Shown here one piece after another: positions 1-9,248 of a stretch of 64,000 bases of DNA (the stretch's first letter is position 1; every line of letters begins with the position of its first letter). The stretch covers positions 21,266,001 through 21,330,000 of the forward strand of contig CM106586.1 in the NCBI GenBank assembly GCA_048013815.1. Reading direction: 5' to 3'. The notes under the pieces were generated by a model that saw nothing but the letters and a program-made list of their open reading frames with translations, did not search any database and was not told the origin of the DNA. The stretch comes from Setoptus koraiensis (Eukaryota > Arthropoda). Both the position numbers and the translations under genes were made by a program.

Positions 1-203
1 ATATGAGAATTGAAAAACAGGAGAGGGAAAATTCTCCTGACCTGACCGAAATCGCAAAATTACAAGATGAGATTCGTGACGGGGATGCGTGGATCGGCTG
101 GTATTACAATCGTTTGGATGATATAGCCAGTCAGCTTGGCTCTCATGGAGAACTTTCTGTGCTGCGTAGGCCATCTGGTCGGGACCTCAATGTTCTTTTG
201 TGA
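1..203 (+). CDS. Small secreted protein family, copy A (C-terminal part only)
   Basis: This is the last ~66 codons of a gene cut by the window's left edge, ending at the TGA at 201-203. The residues DLTEIAKL, the acidic DGD and the ending GRDLNVLL align with the C-terminus of the complete copy at 2061-2585 (DLTEIAKL, DDGD, GRDLNVIY). It is therefore the first visible member of the tandem array in 1-4.8 kb. The signal peptide and N-terminal half lie outside the window. I do not recognise the family and give no function. The Met codon at position 3 is internal, not a start. Confidence 0.7.
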   Translation, partial: MRIEKQERENSPDLTEIAKLQDEIRDGDAWIGWYYNRLDDIASQLGSHGELSVLRRPSGRDLNVLL

Positions 204-683
204 AAGCAATTGTTTTCGTAAATTCCGTCAAGTTATCCATGTTGTTTATCCTCAGTTCGAGATGCATGATCGCACTCAATTCCTGCTAGCTATCCGTAGT
301 AGATAATTAGCCTGGAATAATTTTAAACCTTAATTCAGGCAAGAATTCTGATGCTACAAAAGAATCTCGAATAAATGAAGCCCCCTGACAAAAAATTGAT
401 GTCTTACGAAGTGAAATCTTGGCAACATTATTATTTTCCGGAAATCAACAATGTCTCAAGCTTTGCTACAGGCTCGACTCTGCTTTCGGGCGAACAACAG
501 TTTGTCAGTTACAAACTAGAGTGTGCTAGAGTTATTTCTTGTTTCTTAGTTATTCTCGCCTCAAAACAAGCTAATCTGAATCCAGTTGAATATCATTGTA
601 TTCAATTGTAGATGATGGAGCTGTCACGTAGATCTATATATTAAACTATCGGAGCACCCCACTAGCGCGTGATAGTATTCATC

Positions 684-690
684 TATAAAT
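684..690 (+). promoter_or_regulatory. TATA box of copy B
   Basis: TATAAAT sits in the block CATCTATAAATAG-like, which is conserved before all three complete copies, about 200 bp before the ATG at 884. Conservation across units while the surrounding spacer has drifted supports a core promoter element. The transcription start was not determined. Confidence 0.6.
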
Positions 691-883
691 AGTTACAATG
701 GTGAAACAGATGAAGAGAAATAAGAGCTGAATATGAGCAGTTTACTGAGTCGTCATTAGCATATTTCTTTTCAAAGATATAACAGCACAAAAATCTAGAT
801 TGATTGAATGGCTCCCTTAAATACCACCAACTATTAAACATTGAAAAAAATTCGAAGTGATCAAATCAGTCGGCGCGTCAATG

Positions 884-1414
884 ATGGCTACTCAATGGAT
901 ATTTTCACTGGCCATGTGCATAATAGTTCTTCAAGGATTGGTCGATGCAGCCTGTACCTACAATTTCAAACAGTTGGTAGAAAAAGGATTGGTCAATGTT
1001 CTCTCCGATGACGAAATTCCAGTGCATAAATCAGAATATGCAACGGATATTGTGCTTAAATACGATTATGACTTTGGTCTTCTACCTCGTCAATACGAAA
1101 TTGAAATCGAGGAAAAGGTTAAAAAGTTTCCCGATGAATCTCTTAGGTCCGAATATTCTGCCTTGGCAAATGAAATCATGAAAATAAGAATCGGCCAAAG
1201 CGAAGCATATGAGGAAATGAAAGAACTGGAGCAGGAAGATGATCCAAATTGGCCCAAAATTTCAGATTTAGATGATTACATCCATAAGGGAGATAAGAAG
1301 ATCTCCAGAAATGCTGATCGCTTGGGCGATATTGATAGTGAGCTTGAACCTTCGAGTCACGGTCGCTATGTGTTGCAGAAGCCGCCTGGTGAGGACCTTT
1401 GGGTTATGTATTGA
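884..1414 (+). CDS. Small secreted protein family, copy B
   Basis: A 176-residue protein of a family I do not recognise. It opens with a typical signal peptide: MATQW, then a hydrophobic run, then small residues before a likely cleavage after LVDA. The mature part is highly charged and probably mostly helical or coiled-coil, with LVEKGLVNVLS, YDYDFGLLP, IEIEEKV and an acid-rich C-terminal half ending GEDLWVMY. I chose ATG 884 because the neighbouring copy starts at the equivalent codon; ATG 881 directly before it is equally possible. The open frame extends further upstream only through a GTG. The expected role is extracellular, but there is no domain evidence for what it does. Single exon. 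Confidence 0.8.
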   Translation: MATQWIFSLAMCIIVLQGLVDAACTYNFKQLVEKGLVNVLSDDEIPVHKSEYATDIVLKYDYDFGLLPRQYEIEIEEKVKKFPDESLRSEYSALANEIMKIRIGQSEAYEEMKELEQEDDPNWPKISDLDDYIHKGDKKISRNADRLGDIDSELEPSSHGRYVLQKPPGEDLWVMY

Positions 1415-1884
1415 AAGCAGTCGTTATGAGAATCTATCAATGTTAGAAATCTTGCCAATATTATTATTGCTGTCAAGCTTTACTACAGGGTCGACTTTCC
1501 TTTCAGGTGCACCACAATTTGTCCTGTATGAACTAGTGTGTGATTGAGCTATTTCTTGTTTCTGAGTTATTCGTGCCGCGAAACAAGCTAATCTAAATCC
1601 AGTTGATTCTTCTAGAAATTCACCTGTAGATGACGATGTTGTCACATCGATACCATGGAAAAGTTTTCTAATCACATGGTGATGACAGAAATGTGAGCAA
1701 TGAAAATAGTTTCCAACTCAAACGGTTTCATCTCTCAAGGTATATCAAACAACAGTCAGACCAAGATATGCGTTTAAGTTAGAACGAGTAGGATTTTGCG
1801 TTTGTATATTCGAAATTTGTGCTCGACATTAGATCTATTCATAGAACAATCAGAGCAACCCAGCAACCCGTTGCGAAAATCATC

Positions 1885-1891
1885 TATAAAT
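1885..1891 (+). promoter_or_regulatory. TATA box of copy C
   Basis: TATAAAT lies in the same conserved CATCTATAAATAG block, 176 bp before the ATG at 2061. It matches the elements upstream of copies B and D. Confidence 0.6.
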
Positions 1892-2060
1892 AGTTTTCAT
1901 CGTTAAATAAAGACTGGATATGAGCAGTTTACTTAATCGTCGTCGGTATATTTCAAAGATATAGCACCACAATAATTTAGATTCATTCGAGAACTTCCTG
2001 AAATAAAACCAACCATTAAACATTGAATAAAATTCAAAGTGATCAATCGGTGCGTAAAAC

Positions 2061-2585
2061 ATGGCTACTCAATGGATATTTTCACTGGCGATGTGCATAG
2101 TAGTTTTTCAAGGATTGGTCGATGCTGGCCCTTACAAATTCGATGAATTGGTAGAAAAAGGCTTGGTCAATGTTCTCTCCAATGACGAAGTACCCTTGCA
2201 TAAATCCGAATATGCAAAAGATCATAGACTAAAACACGACTATGATTTTGGTCTAACGCCTGACCAACATAAAATTGAAATAGAAGAAAAGGTTGAAAAA
2301 ATTTCTGATGAATCTCTCAAGTCCTCATATTCATGCAGGGCAGATCGAATCAGAGAAATAAGAATGCAGCAAAGACAAAAATATATGAAAATGAAAGAAC
2401 TGGAGAAGGAAAATCCAAGTGACCTGACCGAAATTGCAAAATTAAGAGATAAGATTGATGACGGGGATATGTGGATCGAAATCTATGATGATAACCTGTA
2501 CGACATCGATAATAAAAGTCGCTATGATCAGCATCAAGCTGTGTTGACTAGGCCATTTGGTCGAGATCTCAATGTTATTTATTGA
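2061..2585 (+). CDS. Small secreted protein family, copy C
   Basis: A 174-residue member with the same signal peptide (MATQWIFSLAMC, cleavage likely after LVDA), followed by LVEKGLVNVLS, YDYDFGLTP and IEIEEKV. It diverges most from copies B and D in its second half, which reads DLTEIAKL, DDGD and GRDLNVIY. In this it resembles the partial copy A, so the array contains two subtypes, A/C and B/D, in alternating order. ATG 2061 is the first Met in frame and starts the signal peptide directly. Highly charged and probably helical; function unknown. Its 3' flank is longer than in the other units. Confidence 0.82.
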   Translation: MATQWIFSLAMCIVVFQGLVDAGPYKFDELVEKGLVNVLSNDEVPLHKSEYAKDHRLKHDYDFGLTPDQHKIEIEEKVEKISDESLKSSYSCRADRIREIRMQQRQKYMKMKELEKENPSDLTEIAKLRDKIDDGDMWIEIYDDNLYDIDNKSRYDQHQAVLTRPFGRDLNVIY

Positions 2586-3420
2586 AAGCAATCGTTATCC
2601 GAAATTCCAGGAAGTTATCCATGTTGTTTATCTTCAATTCGAGATGCATGATCGCAATCAATTCTCACCGGCTATCCATAGTAGATAATCAGACTGGAAT
2701 GATATTTCTTGTAATTCAGGCAAGAATTCTGATGATACAAAAGAATCTCGAATAAATGAAGCCCCCTGACAAAAAATTGATGTCTTGCGAACTGAATCTT
2801 CGAAAATCTCGGCAATATTATTATTTGCAGGAAATCAACAATGTCTCAAACTTTGCTACAGAGTCAGCTCTGCTTTCAGGGGAGCCACAATTTGTCCGTC
2901 ATAAATTAGAGTGTACTAGAGTTATTTCTTGTTTCTGAGTTATTCGTGCCGCGAAACAAGCTAATCTGAATCCTGTTGATTTTTCTGGCAATTCACCTAC
3001 AGATAATGATGTTGTCACATAGTTACAATGAAAAAGTGTTTGAATCTTATGGTGATGACAACAATGTGAGCAATAAAAATCGTTTTCGACTCGAACTCAC
3101 AAGGTATATGACACGTCTGTCACACCCAGATATTGGTTCAAGTCCGAGAGAATAGAGTAGTGTTCTGGTGGAAGGAGTGTAAATCCATGGTTTAAACCAC
3201 TCGGTGAGTTTCATACAGTAGGAATGGGTAAAATTCGGTAGTCTCGACGCTTTCGTCCAGAGTTCCAACCGTTTCATCCAGTCGGACTTAATGGCCAAAG
3301 CAGCTTACATGGCTGAACGTGGTTTGAACCATTGATTTTCCACCGGAACATCAATATAGAGTATCATTCGGATTTTTGTGTGTACTTGCGACATTTGTGC
3401 TAGACGATAGATCAAATTTA

Positions 3421-3771
3421 TAGAAACAGGAAAATTCAGAAAGATTAGTCAGGTTGGAATCGTTGTCATGTTTAGGAGGTTTACCTTGACAGAGAGAGGC
3501 TCAAAGGTAGTTGTTGTTAATGGAAATTGAAATGAAACATTCAGGGCCTCACGTCTCTCGGGCTTGAGAAATGAAAGACCCATGTATTTGGCAAAGGAAA
3601 ATCTATTCTTGCCGCCAAATTTTAATCTTCCACTTATTTGTTTCAATTTTCATTGTTAACAGTTACCTATCAAACCCTCGAACTCTTTAAATCTGGAGGC
3701 CCCCTAGAGTCAGGTTTTTGAGATATTCCAAAAATAACATTGAAATTTCTGTTTCCGACACCCTGTGTAGG
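3421..3771. mobile_element. Possible ~350 bp non-autonomous insertion in unit C
   Basis: This block has no counterpart in the other units. It is bracketed by a short imperfect direct repeat, TCAAATTTA at 3412-3420 and TCAAATTAT at 3772-3780, which could be a target-site duplication. Its right end reads ...GACACCCTGTGTAGG and its left end TAGAAACAGG..., so the ends share only a weak inverted match (ACAGG). No coding capacity is evident. It may be a small DNA-transposon derivative (MITE-like) or simply unit-specific spacer. Confidence 0.35.
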
Positions 3772-3814
3772 TCAAATTATGAGAGCACGCGAGTAGCGCG
3801 TAACAATGTTCATC

Positions 3815-3821
3815 TATAAAT
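3815..3821 (+). promoter_or_regulatory. TATA box of copy D
   Basis: TATAAAT lies in the CATCTATAAATAG block shared with copies B and C, 186 bp before ATG 4001. Confidence 0.6.
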
Positions 3822-4000
3822 AGTTTCATTGGTGAAAGAGATGAGTAGAAATAAAGGCTGAATCTAGTCAGTTTACTGAATCGTCATTGGTATATGTCAA
3901 GGATGTACCACCACGATAATTTAGATTAATTCAAGATCTCTCTGCAAGATTACTAACCATTGAACATTCCGAAGTGATCAAATCAGTCGGTGCGTCAATG

Positions 4001-4528
4001 ATGGCTACTCAATGGATATTTTCACTGGCCATGTGCATAATAGTTCTTCAAGGATTGGTCGATGCTTGGACCTACACATTTAAAGATTTGGTAGAAAAAG
4101 GATTGGTCAATGTTCTCTCCGATGACGCCGTACCATTGCATAAATTAGAATATGCAACAGATAGTTGGCTGAAATACGACTATGATTTTGGTCTTCTACC
4201 TCGTCAATACGAAATTGAAATCGAGGAAAAGGTTAAAAAGTTTCCCGATGAATCTCTTAGGTCCGAATATTCTACCTTGGCAAATGAAATCATGAAAATA
4301 AGAATCGGCCAAAGCGAAGCATATGAGGAAATGAAAGAACTGGAGCAGGAAGATGATCCAAATTGGCCCAAAATTTCAGATTTAGATGATTACATCCATA
4401 AGGGAGATAAGAAGATCTCCAGAAATGCTGATCGCTTGGGCGATATTGATAGTGAGCTTGAACCTTCGAGTCACGGTCGCTATGTGTTGCAGAAGCCGCC
4501 TGGTGAGGACCTTTGGGTTATGTATTGA
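4001..4528 (+). CDS. Small secreted protein family, copy D
   Basis: A 175-residue secreted protein with the same signal peptide. From YDYDFGLLP to the terminal GEDLWVMY it differs from copy B at a single visible residue (Ala to Thr after SEYS). The first ~45 mature residues differ at several positions (for example WTYTFKDL against CTYNFKQL). This mosaic pattern fits gene conversion or very recent unequal exchange restricted to the 3' half. ATG 4001 matches the start of copy C; ATG 3998 immediately precedes it. Function unknown. Confidence 0.8.
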   Translation: MATQWIFSLAMCIIVLQGLVDAWTYTFKDLVEKGLVNVLSDDAVPLHKLEYATDSWLKYDYDFGLLPRQYEIEIEEKVKKFPDESLRSEYSTLANEIMKIRIGQSEAYEEMKELEQEDDPNWPKISDLDDYIHKGDKKISRNADRLGDIDSELEPSSHGRYVLQKPPGEDLWVMY

Positions 4529-5116
4529 AAGCAGTCGTTATGAGAATCTATCAATGTTAGAAATCTTGCCAATATTATTATTGCTGTCAAGCTTTACTAC
4601 AGGGTCGACATTGCCTCCGGGTGCACCACAATTTGTCCGATATGAACTAGTGTGTGATTGAGTTATTCGTGCCGCGAAACAAGCTAATCTAAATCCAGTT
4701 GATTCTTCTAGAAATTCACCTGTAGATGACGATGTTGTCACATCGATACCATGGAAAAGTTTTCTAATCACATGGTGATGACAGAAATGTGAGCAATAAA
4801 TATGGTTTAGGCCCGAACTCAAATGTCTTAATTACAAAGTTTGTGACACGCGATAGAGATGCAACAATCGTAGACCCATGCGCTAGGGATTTGAGTATCG
4901 ATGCTAGAAACACATAAGATATTTGCGATATTTCATTGATCACTGAAAATCACATAGATCTACGACAAAGCGATCAAGGGTAAAATTCAATGGACATTTT
5001 TAATGTGAAAGGAGAAAAGAACGAAAAATCTATCTGTAAGAACCGGCTTGCTCCGCTCGCCCGGTCCAATATTAATAGGGTCAAGTGTGATCTACGTCAA
5101 TAAGGCAGCAAAACAT

Positions 5117-6135
5117 CTAGTGACCAGACTGACTTGTATGCGTTCGGACGCCCTCCAACTGTTCGAAGTGCTTCTTGGCGTTCTTTATGTTCAACAAGGT
5201 GGCAGATGAGGCTAGAAGTATAACAATAATAACAATAATAATAATATAATTAGAGATAGGAAAATATACGAGAATATGGAAATTGTCTACATTTGTTACT
5301 ACTTACGTATGGATGAGTCAGACATGATAACCATTACATAAGTATTTGGGGTAAATATATCTATGAAAGCTGCAAAGCGAGAGTTTTTCAATTCCATGCT
5401 TTGAAATTGGGCTGCTAATTTGCTACAACTGAGCTTGAATTGTTTTATAATATTGGACACCTTTTCAAAGCGATGTATGTCCTTATGGTGTTTCCTTTGA
5501 CAGTATGAAATGACTAAGAATGTGGCTCGTTCGAATAGTAGAACTTCGTCTGCATCAATTAATTCGGCAAAATGGTTCAGGTGACGTTCTAGCTCCTGAA
5601 CATTTGGCACCAATGTATAAACAATAGCTGACCAAGCCTTATACAGGGTCTCATCCCATATGGACGTTCTAAAACATGTACAAATTATTGGCAAGGATAA
5701 TTGCTTGAGCTCGTTCTCGCGTTCCTCAAAAATAAGATCACGTTGATCCTCTTGTACTAGGTCCATTTTGTGTATCAGACAAAACACTTTGGCCTCGGGA
5801 GAGTTTTGTAATATTGCCTCTAAACATGATTGATAATAATGTGTGTCTTTCTCCAGTTCACGAGACTCAACATCAAAAACGTATATCAGAACTTCAACAT
5901 TACGAAATATATTGTCTCTTTGGGCAGCAAAGTAATTTTCCATGAATGCTTCTTGTCCGCCGCAATCCCAAAGATTGAGCACCAGATCTCCCAAAAATCT
6001 AACATGAGAATGTTCAACATCTATTGTGGCGCCCAATCTTCTTGTATCCCTAGCTATATAGTTGGCAAAGATAATGGATCTCATGCTGGTCTTGCCTGAT
6101 CCACTTTTGCCCATTAAAAGGACCTTCTTTTTCAT
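5117..6135 (-). CDS. RagA: RagA/RagB-type small GTPase (mTORC1 amino-acid signalling)
   Basis: Two exons, 6135-5307 and 5211-5117, are joined over a 95 bp intron (5306-5212, GTAAGT...TAG). Together they encode 307 residues, close to human RRAGA (313). Rag GTPases work as RagA/B-RagC/D heterodimers on lysosomes and recruit mTORC1 when amino acids are plentiful. Visible motifs are the P-loop GKSGSGKT (residues 9-16), switch II DCGGQ (57-61) and the G4 HKMD (122-125). The Gtr1/RagA roadblock-type C-terminal half includes [19 protein letters not shown]. The second exon supplies the conserved tail [17 protein letters not shown]. Without that splice the frame stops a few residues into the intron, so the intron call is well supported. 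Confidence 0.95.
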
Positions 6136-6338
6136 GGTGAGGATTTATATAATATGCAATATAGATATACATGTATATATATGTTTATATTATGTAATAT
6201 ATGATACTGTGGAATGAGTATGGAATGTGTGAAATGATTGAATTTCTCCAACCAAGAAACTGGTCAGCGCGATTTTTGAAACTCAAAACTCGTTCGGGCC
6301 GGGCACCGAACTCCAAACTTTGGAGTCGTTTATTTCTG

Positions 6339-6840
6339 GTGTTCGAAAATGGCGCTAGAAGTTTGCGCACGCATGCCCACAGAGTTGTTTTAGGAAAATG
6401 CACAAAGAATACTGTCAAAAAATTATCAAAATTTGCGCTGTAATAGCGCACGAACCTACATTGGAGAAGAGATTCTTAAACTGTGTCTACTGTGTGTTTG
6501 CCATTGCAGCCTTTTCTGCTTTGCTGCTATTTTATATTCTGATAGCTCCGTCTCTCGCTCTCTCTAACTCACAGTTCTACAGTTATAGAGTGCAGCTCCA
6601 GACATTGTGCAGTGAGAGACAGACAGAGAAAGATATCCATACAAACCCTCAGCCATACACACACATATATATATTTATATATAAATATATTTATTTATAT
6701 ATAATATAAATAATAATATTTATATATAATATAAATAAATACAGTATGTCCTACTATTACCGCTACTACTACAATTATCATCATTACTACCGTTGATCAC
6801 CATTGATAATCACAAAACAAAATACATAAATTAATTATTA
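6339..6840 (+). repeat. Inverted duplication A, left arm (upstream of TAF4)
   Basis: This segment reappears in reverse orientation at about 24325-25427, upstream of the PP2C gene. Matching runs to the outer end are nearly exact: for example GTTCGAAAATGGCGCTAGA at 6339 against its reverse complement near 25420, through the AT-rich stretch near 6660. The part nearest TAF4 (about 6755-6840, with CCGCTACTACTAC and GATAATCACAAAAC) is clearly homologous but more diverged. The right arm holds about 0.6 kb of extra AT-rich DNA in the middle. The arm covers the promoter and leader region of TAF4. A 103-codon frame inside it is shared by both arms only because the DNA is, so it is not called as a gene. 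Confidence 0.85.
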
Positions 6841-6912
6841 GAATTCAAATACTATTATTCTATTAGCACTATTATTTCATCACATCATAGCCACAACAAT
6901 TATTATCATCAA

Positions 6913-9153
6913 ATGTCGGGTAACAAGAGTATCCAGCAACAACAAAGTTTCCCCCCTGCTTGCAGGTCCATAAATGGCACCTTCTCGCCCCAGAGCACCA
7001 TGTTCGTCCAAGCCAATGGGCAGACTTTTCAGCTAGTCAATATTCCACAGTCAGCCAATGGTACCGCGATGCGCTTTGTTACTTCCCCTGTTGTAAATCC
7101 AGTTGTTTCAGGAAATTTAACCAATGCCATAGCATCTCCTGCTACTGGCCAAGGCGCACTTCAAGCCAGACCAGGCACTATTCAAACTAGGCAAGGTACA
7201 CCAGCAATAATTAGATATGTTACTACAGTCAACAATAATTCAACTAGACTGCAAATACCATTGAACATTGGTGCACGTGCATTAACACCCAACGCAGCTG
7301 GCCACCTTGCCTCCATATCAAGGCCTGCTCAATCTGGCCAACAACAAATAACTACCATTAGGGGTATATCACCACAAGTATCTGCAAGTCAACAACAACA
7401 ACAGCACATTGATTCGAATACAACTACCATACAAACAACTAATTCAACCCAATCAACGCAATTGCGGAGAGGCATACCCCTCTCCAACGCCGGTCCGCGT
7501 CCGTCTACTACTATGATTGCCTCTGGCATTCAACATCAGGCACATACTATAACTTCACCCCTAATGACTACGCGCCCCGGTGGCACGGGTGTGCGAACTG
7601 CCATCTCAATACCCTCTCACATGGCCCTCTTAAGAGGGGTGCCGCCACAACTAATAAACAATCAGACATCAGGACTAGCCTTACAAGCCCATACCCCTGG
7701 AGCAACCTATGGTACTGCAACTGCACCGGCAACTCAACCCAGCGCAACAGCACCATCTCAGATGAAACCTGAGGAAGCTTTAAATAAGTGCTCTAGTTTT
7801 CTTTCAACATTATTACTTCAATGCAAGACTTCAGGAAACTACCCCAAACAGGTTTATATGAATGTGCAAAACCTTGTACAAGCTTTGATTGATGGAAGGA
7901 TACAGCCAATAGAATTCACTGACATGCTCCAGAAAGAGCTGGGGTCTGAACCACAAAACGCCCTTGCACCTTTTCTCACGAGAGCCTTACCAGTCTTGCG
8001 TCAGTCTATGATGAATGGCGAAACAACAATTCAAGATATAAGGCCACCAAACCAACCACCGCCCAGCCCATCTCCCCTTCAATCGCCCATTAGGTTGCAG
8101 TCTGATATAACTCAACAGAAAAAGAAGAAAAGCCCCTTGCCTCCTGGTTCAAAGACAAAATATGCAATCGCAAAAGAAAAGAAAGAAGCTAGGCTGAAGG
8201 AAAAATTGGAGAAACAGAATAACGAGGAGAAATTGGACAAACAAATAAAACAAGAGAAGCTGGATAAAAGCGAAAAGCAGGATAAACAAGAAAAGTCAGA
8301 AAAAGTAGACTTCAAAGAGAAACAACAAAAGAAACAGGATAAACAGAAACGACAAGACAAACATAAAAAGCAAGAAAAGCAACTTGAAAGTTTCTCTGCC
8401 CTAAGGGACGACGATGATGTTAACGATGTTGCTGCGATGGGTGGTGTGAATTTGGCTGAGGAGAGCCAACGTATAATGGCTGCTGGTGCCGAACTTATTG
8501 GAACACAAATCCGCTCGTGCAAAGACGAACCATTTTTGGAAACTAAGCCTTTGTTCTCACGTATCGCTGCTCTGGCTATCAAAAACAACTTGAGCGAACC
8601 CTCTAATGAGGTGGTTGCTCTGGTTTCTCACGCCGTCCAAGAAAGATTGAAGAATCTAGTTGAAAGGCTAGGGATCTTTGCTGAACATCGATGTGAAAAC
8701 CTAAAGTTAAACCCAAGATATGAAGTAACTCAGGATGTCAGAGGACAGATAAAATTTCTCGCTGAGTTGGATCGTATCGAGAAGCGTCGTCACGAGGAAC
8801 AAGAGCGAGAAATGCTGCTTAGAGCCGCTAAAAGTAGGTCCAAACTTGAAGACCCCGAACAGCTCAAACTCCGTCAGAAAGCTAAGGAGATGCAACGAGC
8901 TGAGCAAGAAGAGGCACGTCAGAGGGAAGCTAACGAAACTGCTCTCCTTGCGATTGGGCCCCGCAAAAAGATCAAACCAACTAATGGACCTGCTAGTTCA
9001 ATTTCAACTAATCAACAAAACGACCCCAAAAATACCCAAATGTCTTCGAACGAGCCATTCAGGCGGGTGAAGCGTGTCAACATGCGCGATTTACAATTCT
9101 TGTTGGAGCACGAGCGGATACAGCTGAATCGCTTGATGCGTCTGAAAGTTTAA
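6913..9153 (+). CDS. Taf4: TAF4, transcription initiation factor TFIID subunit
   Basis: A 746-residue single-exon protein. TAF4 is a core TFIID subunit whose histone-fold region pairs with TAF12 and whose N-terminal part binds activators. The order seen is typical: a Gln/Thr/Ser-rich activator-binding region (1-280); a TAFH/NHR1 domain at about 284-370 (EEALNKCSSFLSTLLLQC, VQALIDGRIQPIEF); a Lys/Glu-rich linker (about 400-495); and the conserved C-terminal TAF4 domain from about 512 (EESQRIMAAGAELIGTQIRS, then FLAELDRIEKRR and RVNMRDLQFLLEHE near the end). The AATAAA at 9152-9157 overlaps the TAA stop, so the 3' UTR must be very short. The next gene ends about 95 bp away on the opposite strand. 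Confidence 0.95.
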   Translation: MSGNKSIQQQQSFPPACRSINGTFSPQSTMFVQANGQTFQLVNIPQSANGTAMRFVTSPVVNPVVSGNLTNAIASPATGQGALQARPGTIQTRQGTPAIIRYVTTVNNNSTRLQIPLNIGARALTPNAAGHLASISRPAQSGQQQITTIRGISPQVSASQQQQQHIDSNTTTIQTTNSTQSTQLRRGIPLSNAGPRPSTTMIASGIQHQAHTITSPLMTTRPGGTGVRTAISIPSHMALLRGVPPQLINNQTSGLALQAHTPGATYGTATAPATQPSATAPSQMKPEEALNKCSSFLSTLLLQCKTSGNYPKQVYMNVQNLVQALIDGRIQPIEFTDMLQKELGSEPQNALAPFLTRALPVLRQSMMNGETTIQDIRPPNQPPPSPSPLQSPIRLQSDITQQKKKKSPLPPGSKTKYAIAKEKKEARLKEKLEKQNNEEKLDKQIKQEKLDKSEKQDKQEKSEKVDFKEKQQKKQDKQKRQDKHKKQEKQLESFSALRDDDDVNDVAAMGGVNLAEESQRIMAAGAELIGTQIRSCKDEPFLETKPLFSRIAALAIKNNLSEPSNEVVALVSHAVQERLKNLVERLGIFAEHRCENLKLNPRYEVTQDVRGQIKFLAELDRIEKRRHEEQEREMLLRAAKSRSKLEDPEQLKLRQKAKEMQRAEQEEARQREANETALLAIGPRKKIKPTNGPASSISTNQQNDPKNTQMSSNEPFRRVKRVNMRDLQFLLEHERIQLNRLMRLKV

Positions 9154-9248
9154 TAAATTGAAATTATGATCTCTGTGTTACCTAAGTGGATAATAATCCT
9201 AACAATATTAGGTAATCGAAATTGTCTATATTCTACTTTTTATACATT

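Larger units (their letters stand above)
1..4830 (+). repeat. Tandem array of four gene units (secreted family)
   Basis: Four head-to-tail units of roughly 1-1.9 kb repeat the same layout: a TATA box, a ~180-200 bp leader, a 174-176 codon gene, and a 3' flank containing a recognisable block (for example near 430-500, 1460-1540, 2825-2910 and 4570-4650). Both coding and noncoding parts are homologous, so whole genomic units were duplicated. Copies B and D are almost identical from mid-gene through the 3' flank but differ near the N-terminus, which suggests a gene-conversion patch. Unit C carries extra DNA between its gene and the next promoter. Confidence 0.85.

Noticed and set aside
375-611. 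Frame starting MKPPDKKLMS in the 3' flank of copy A, also at 2756-2938 after copy C
   Set aside because: The frame differs in length and is broken relative to the other units. It is probably 3' flank carried by the tandem duplication.
6398-6709. 103-codon frame in arm A, repeated as a 101-codon frame at 25365-25060
   Set aside because: It is shared because the DNA is duplicated; there is no recognisable domain and it lies in the TAF4/PP2C upstream region, so it is better read as leader or promoter DNA.
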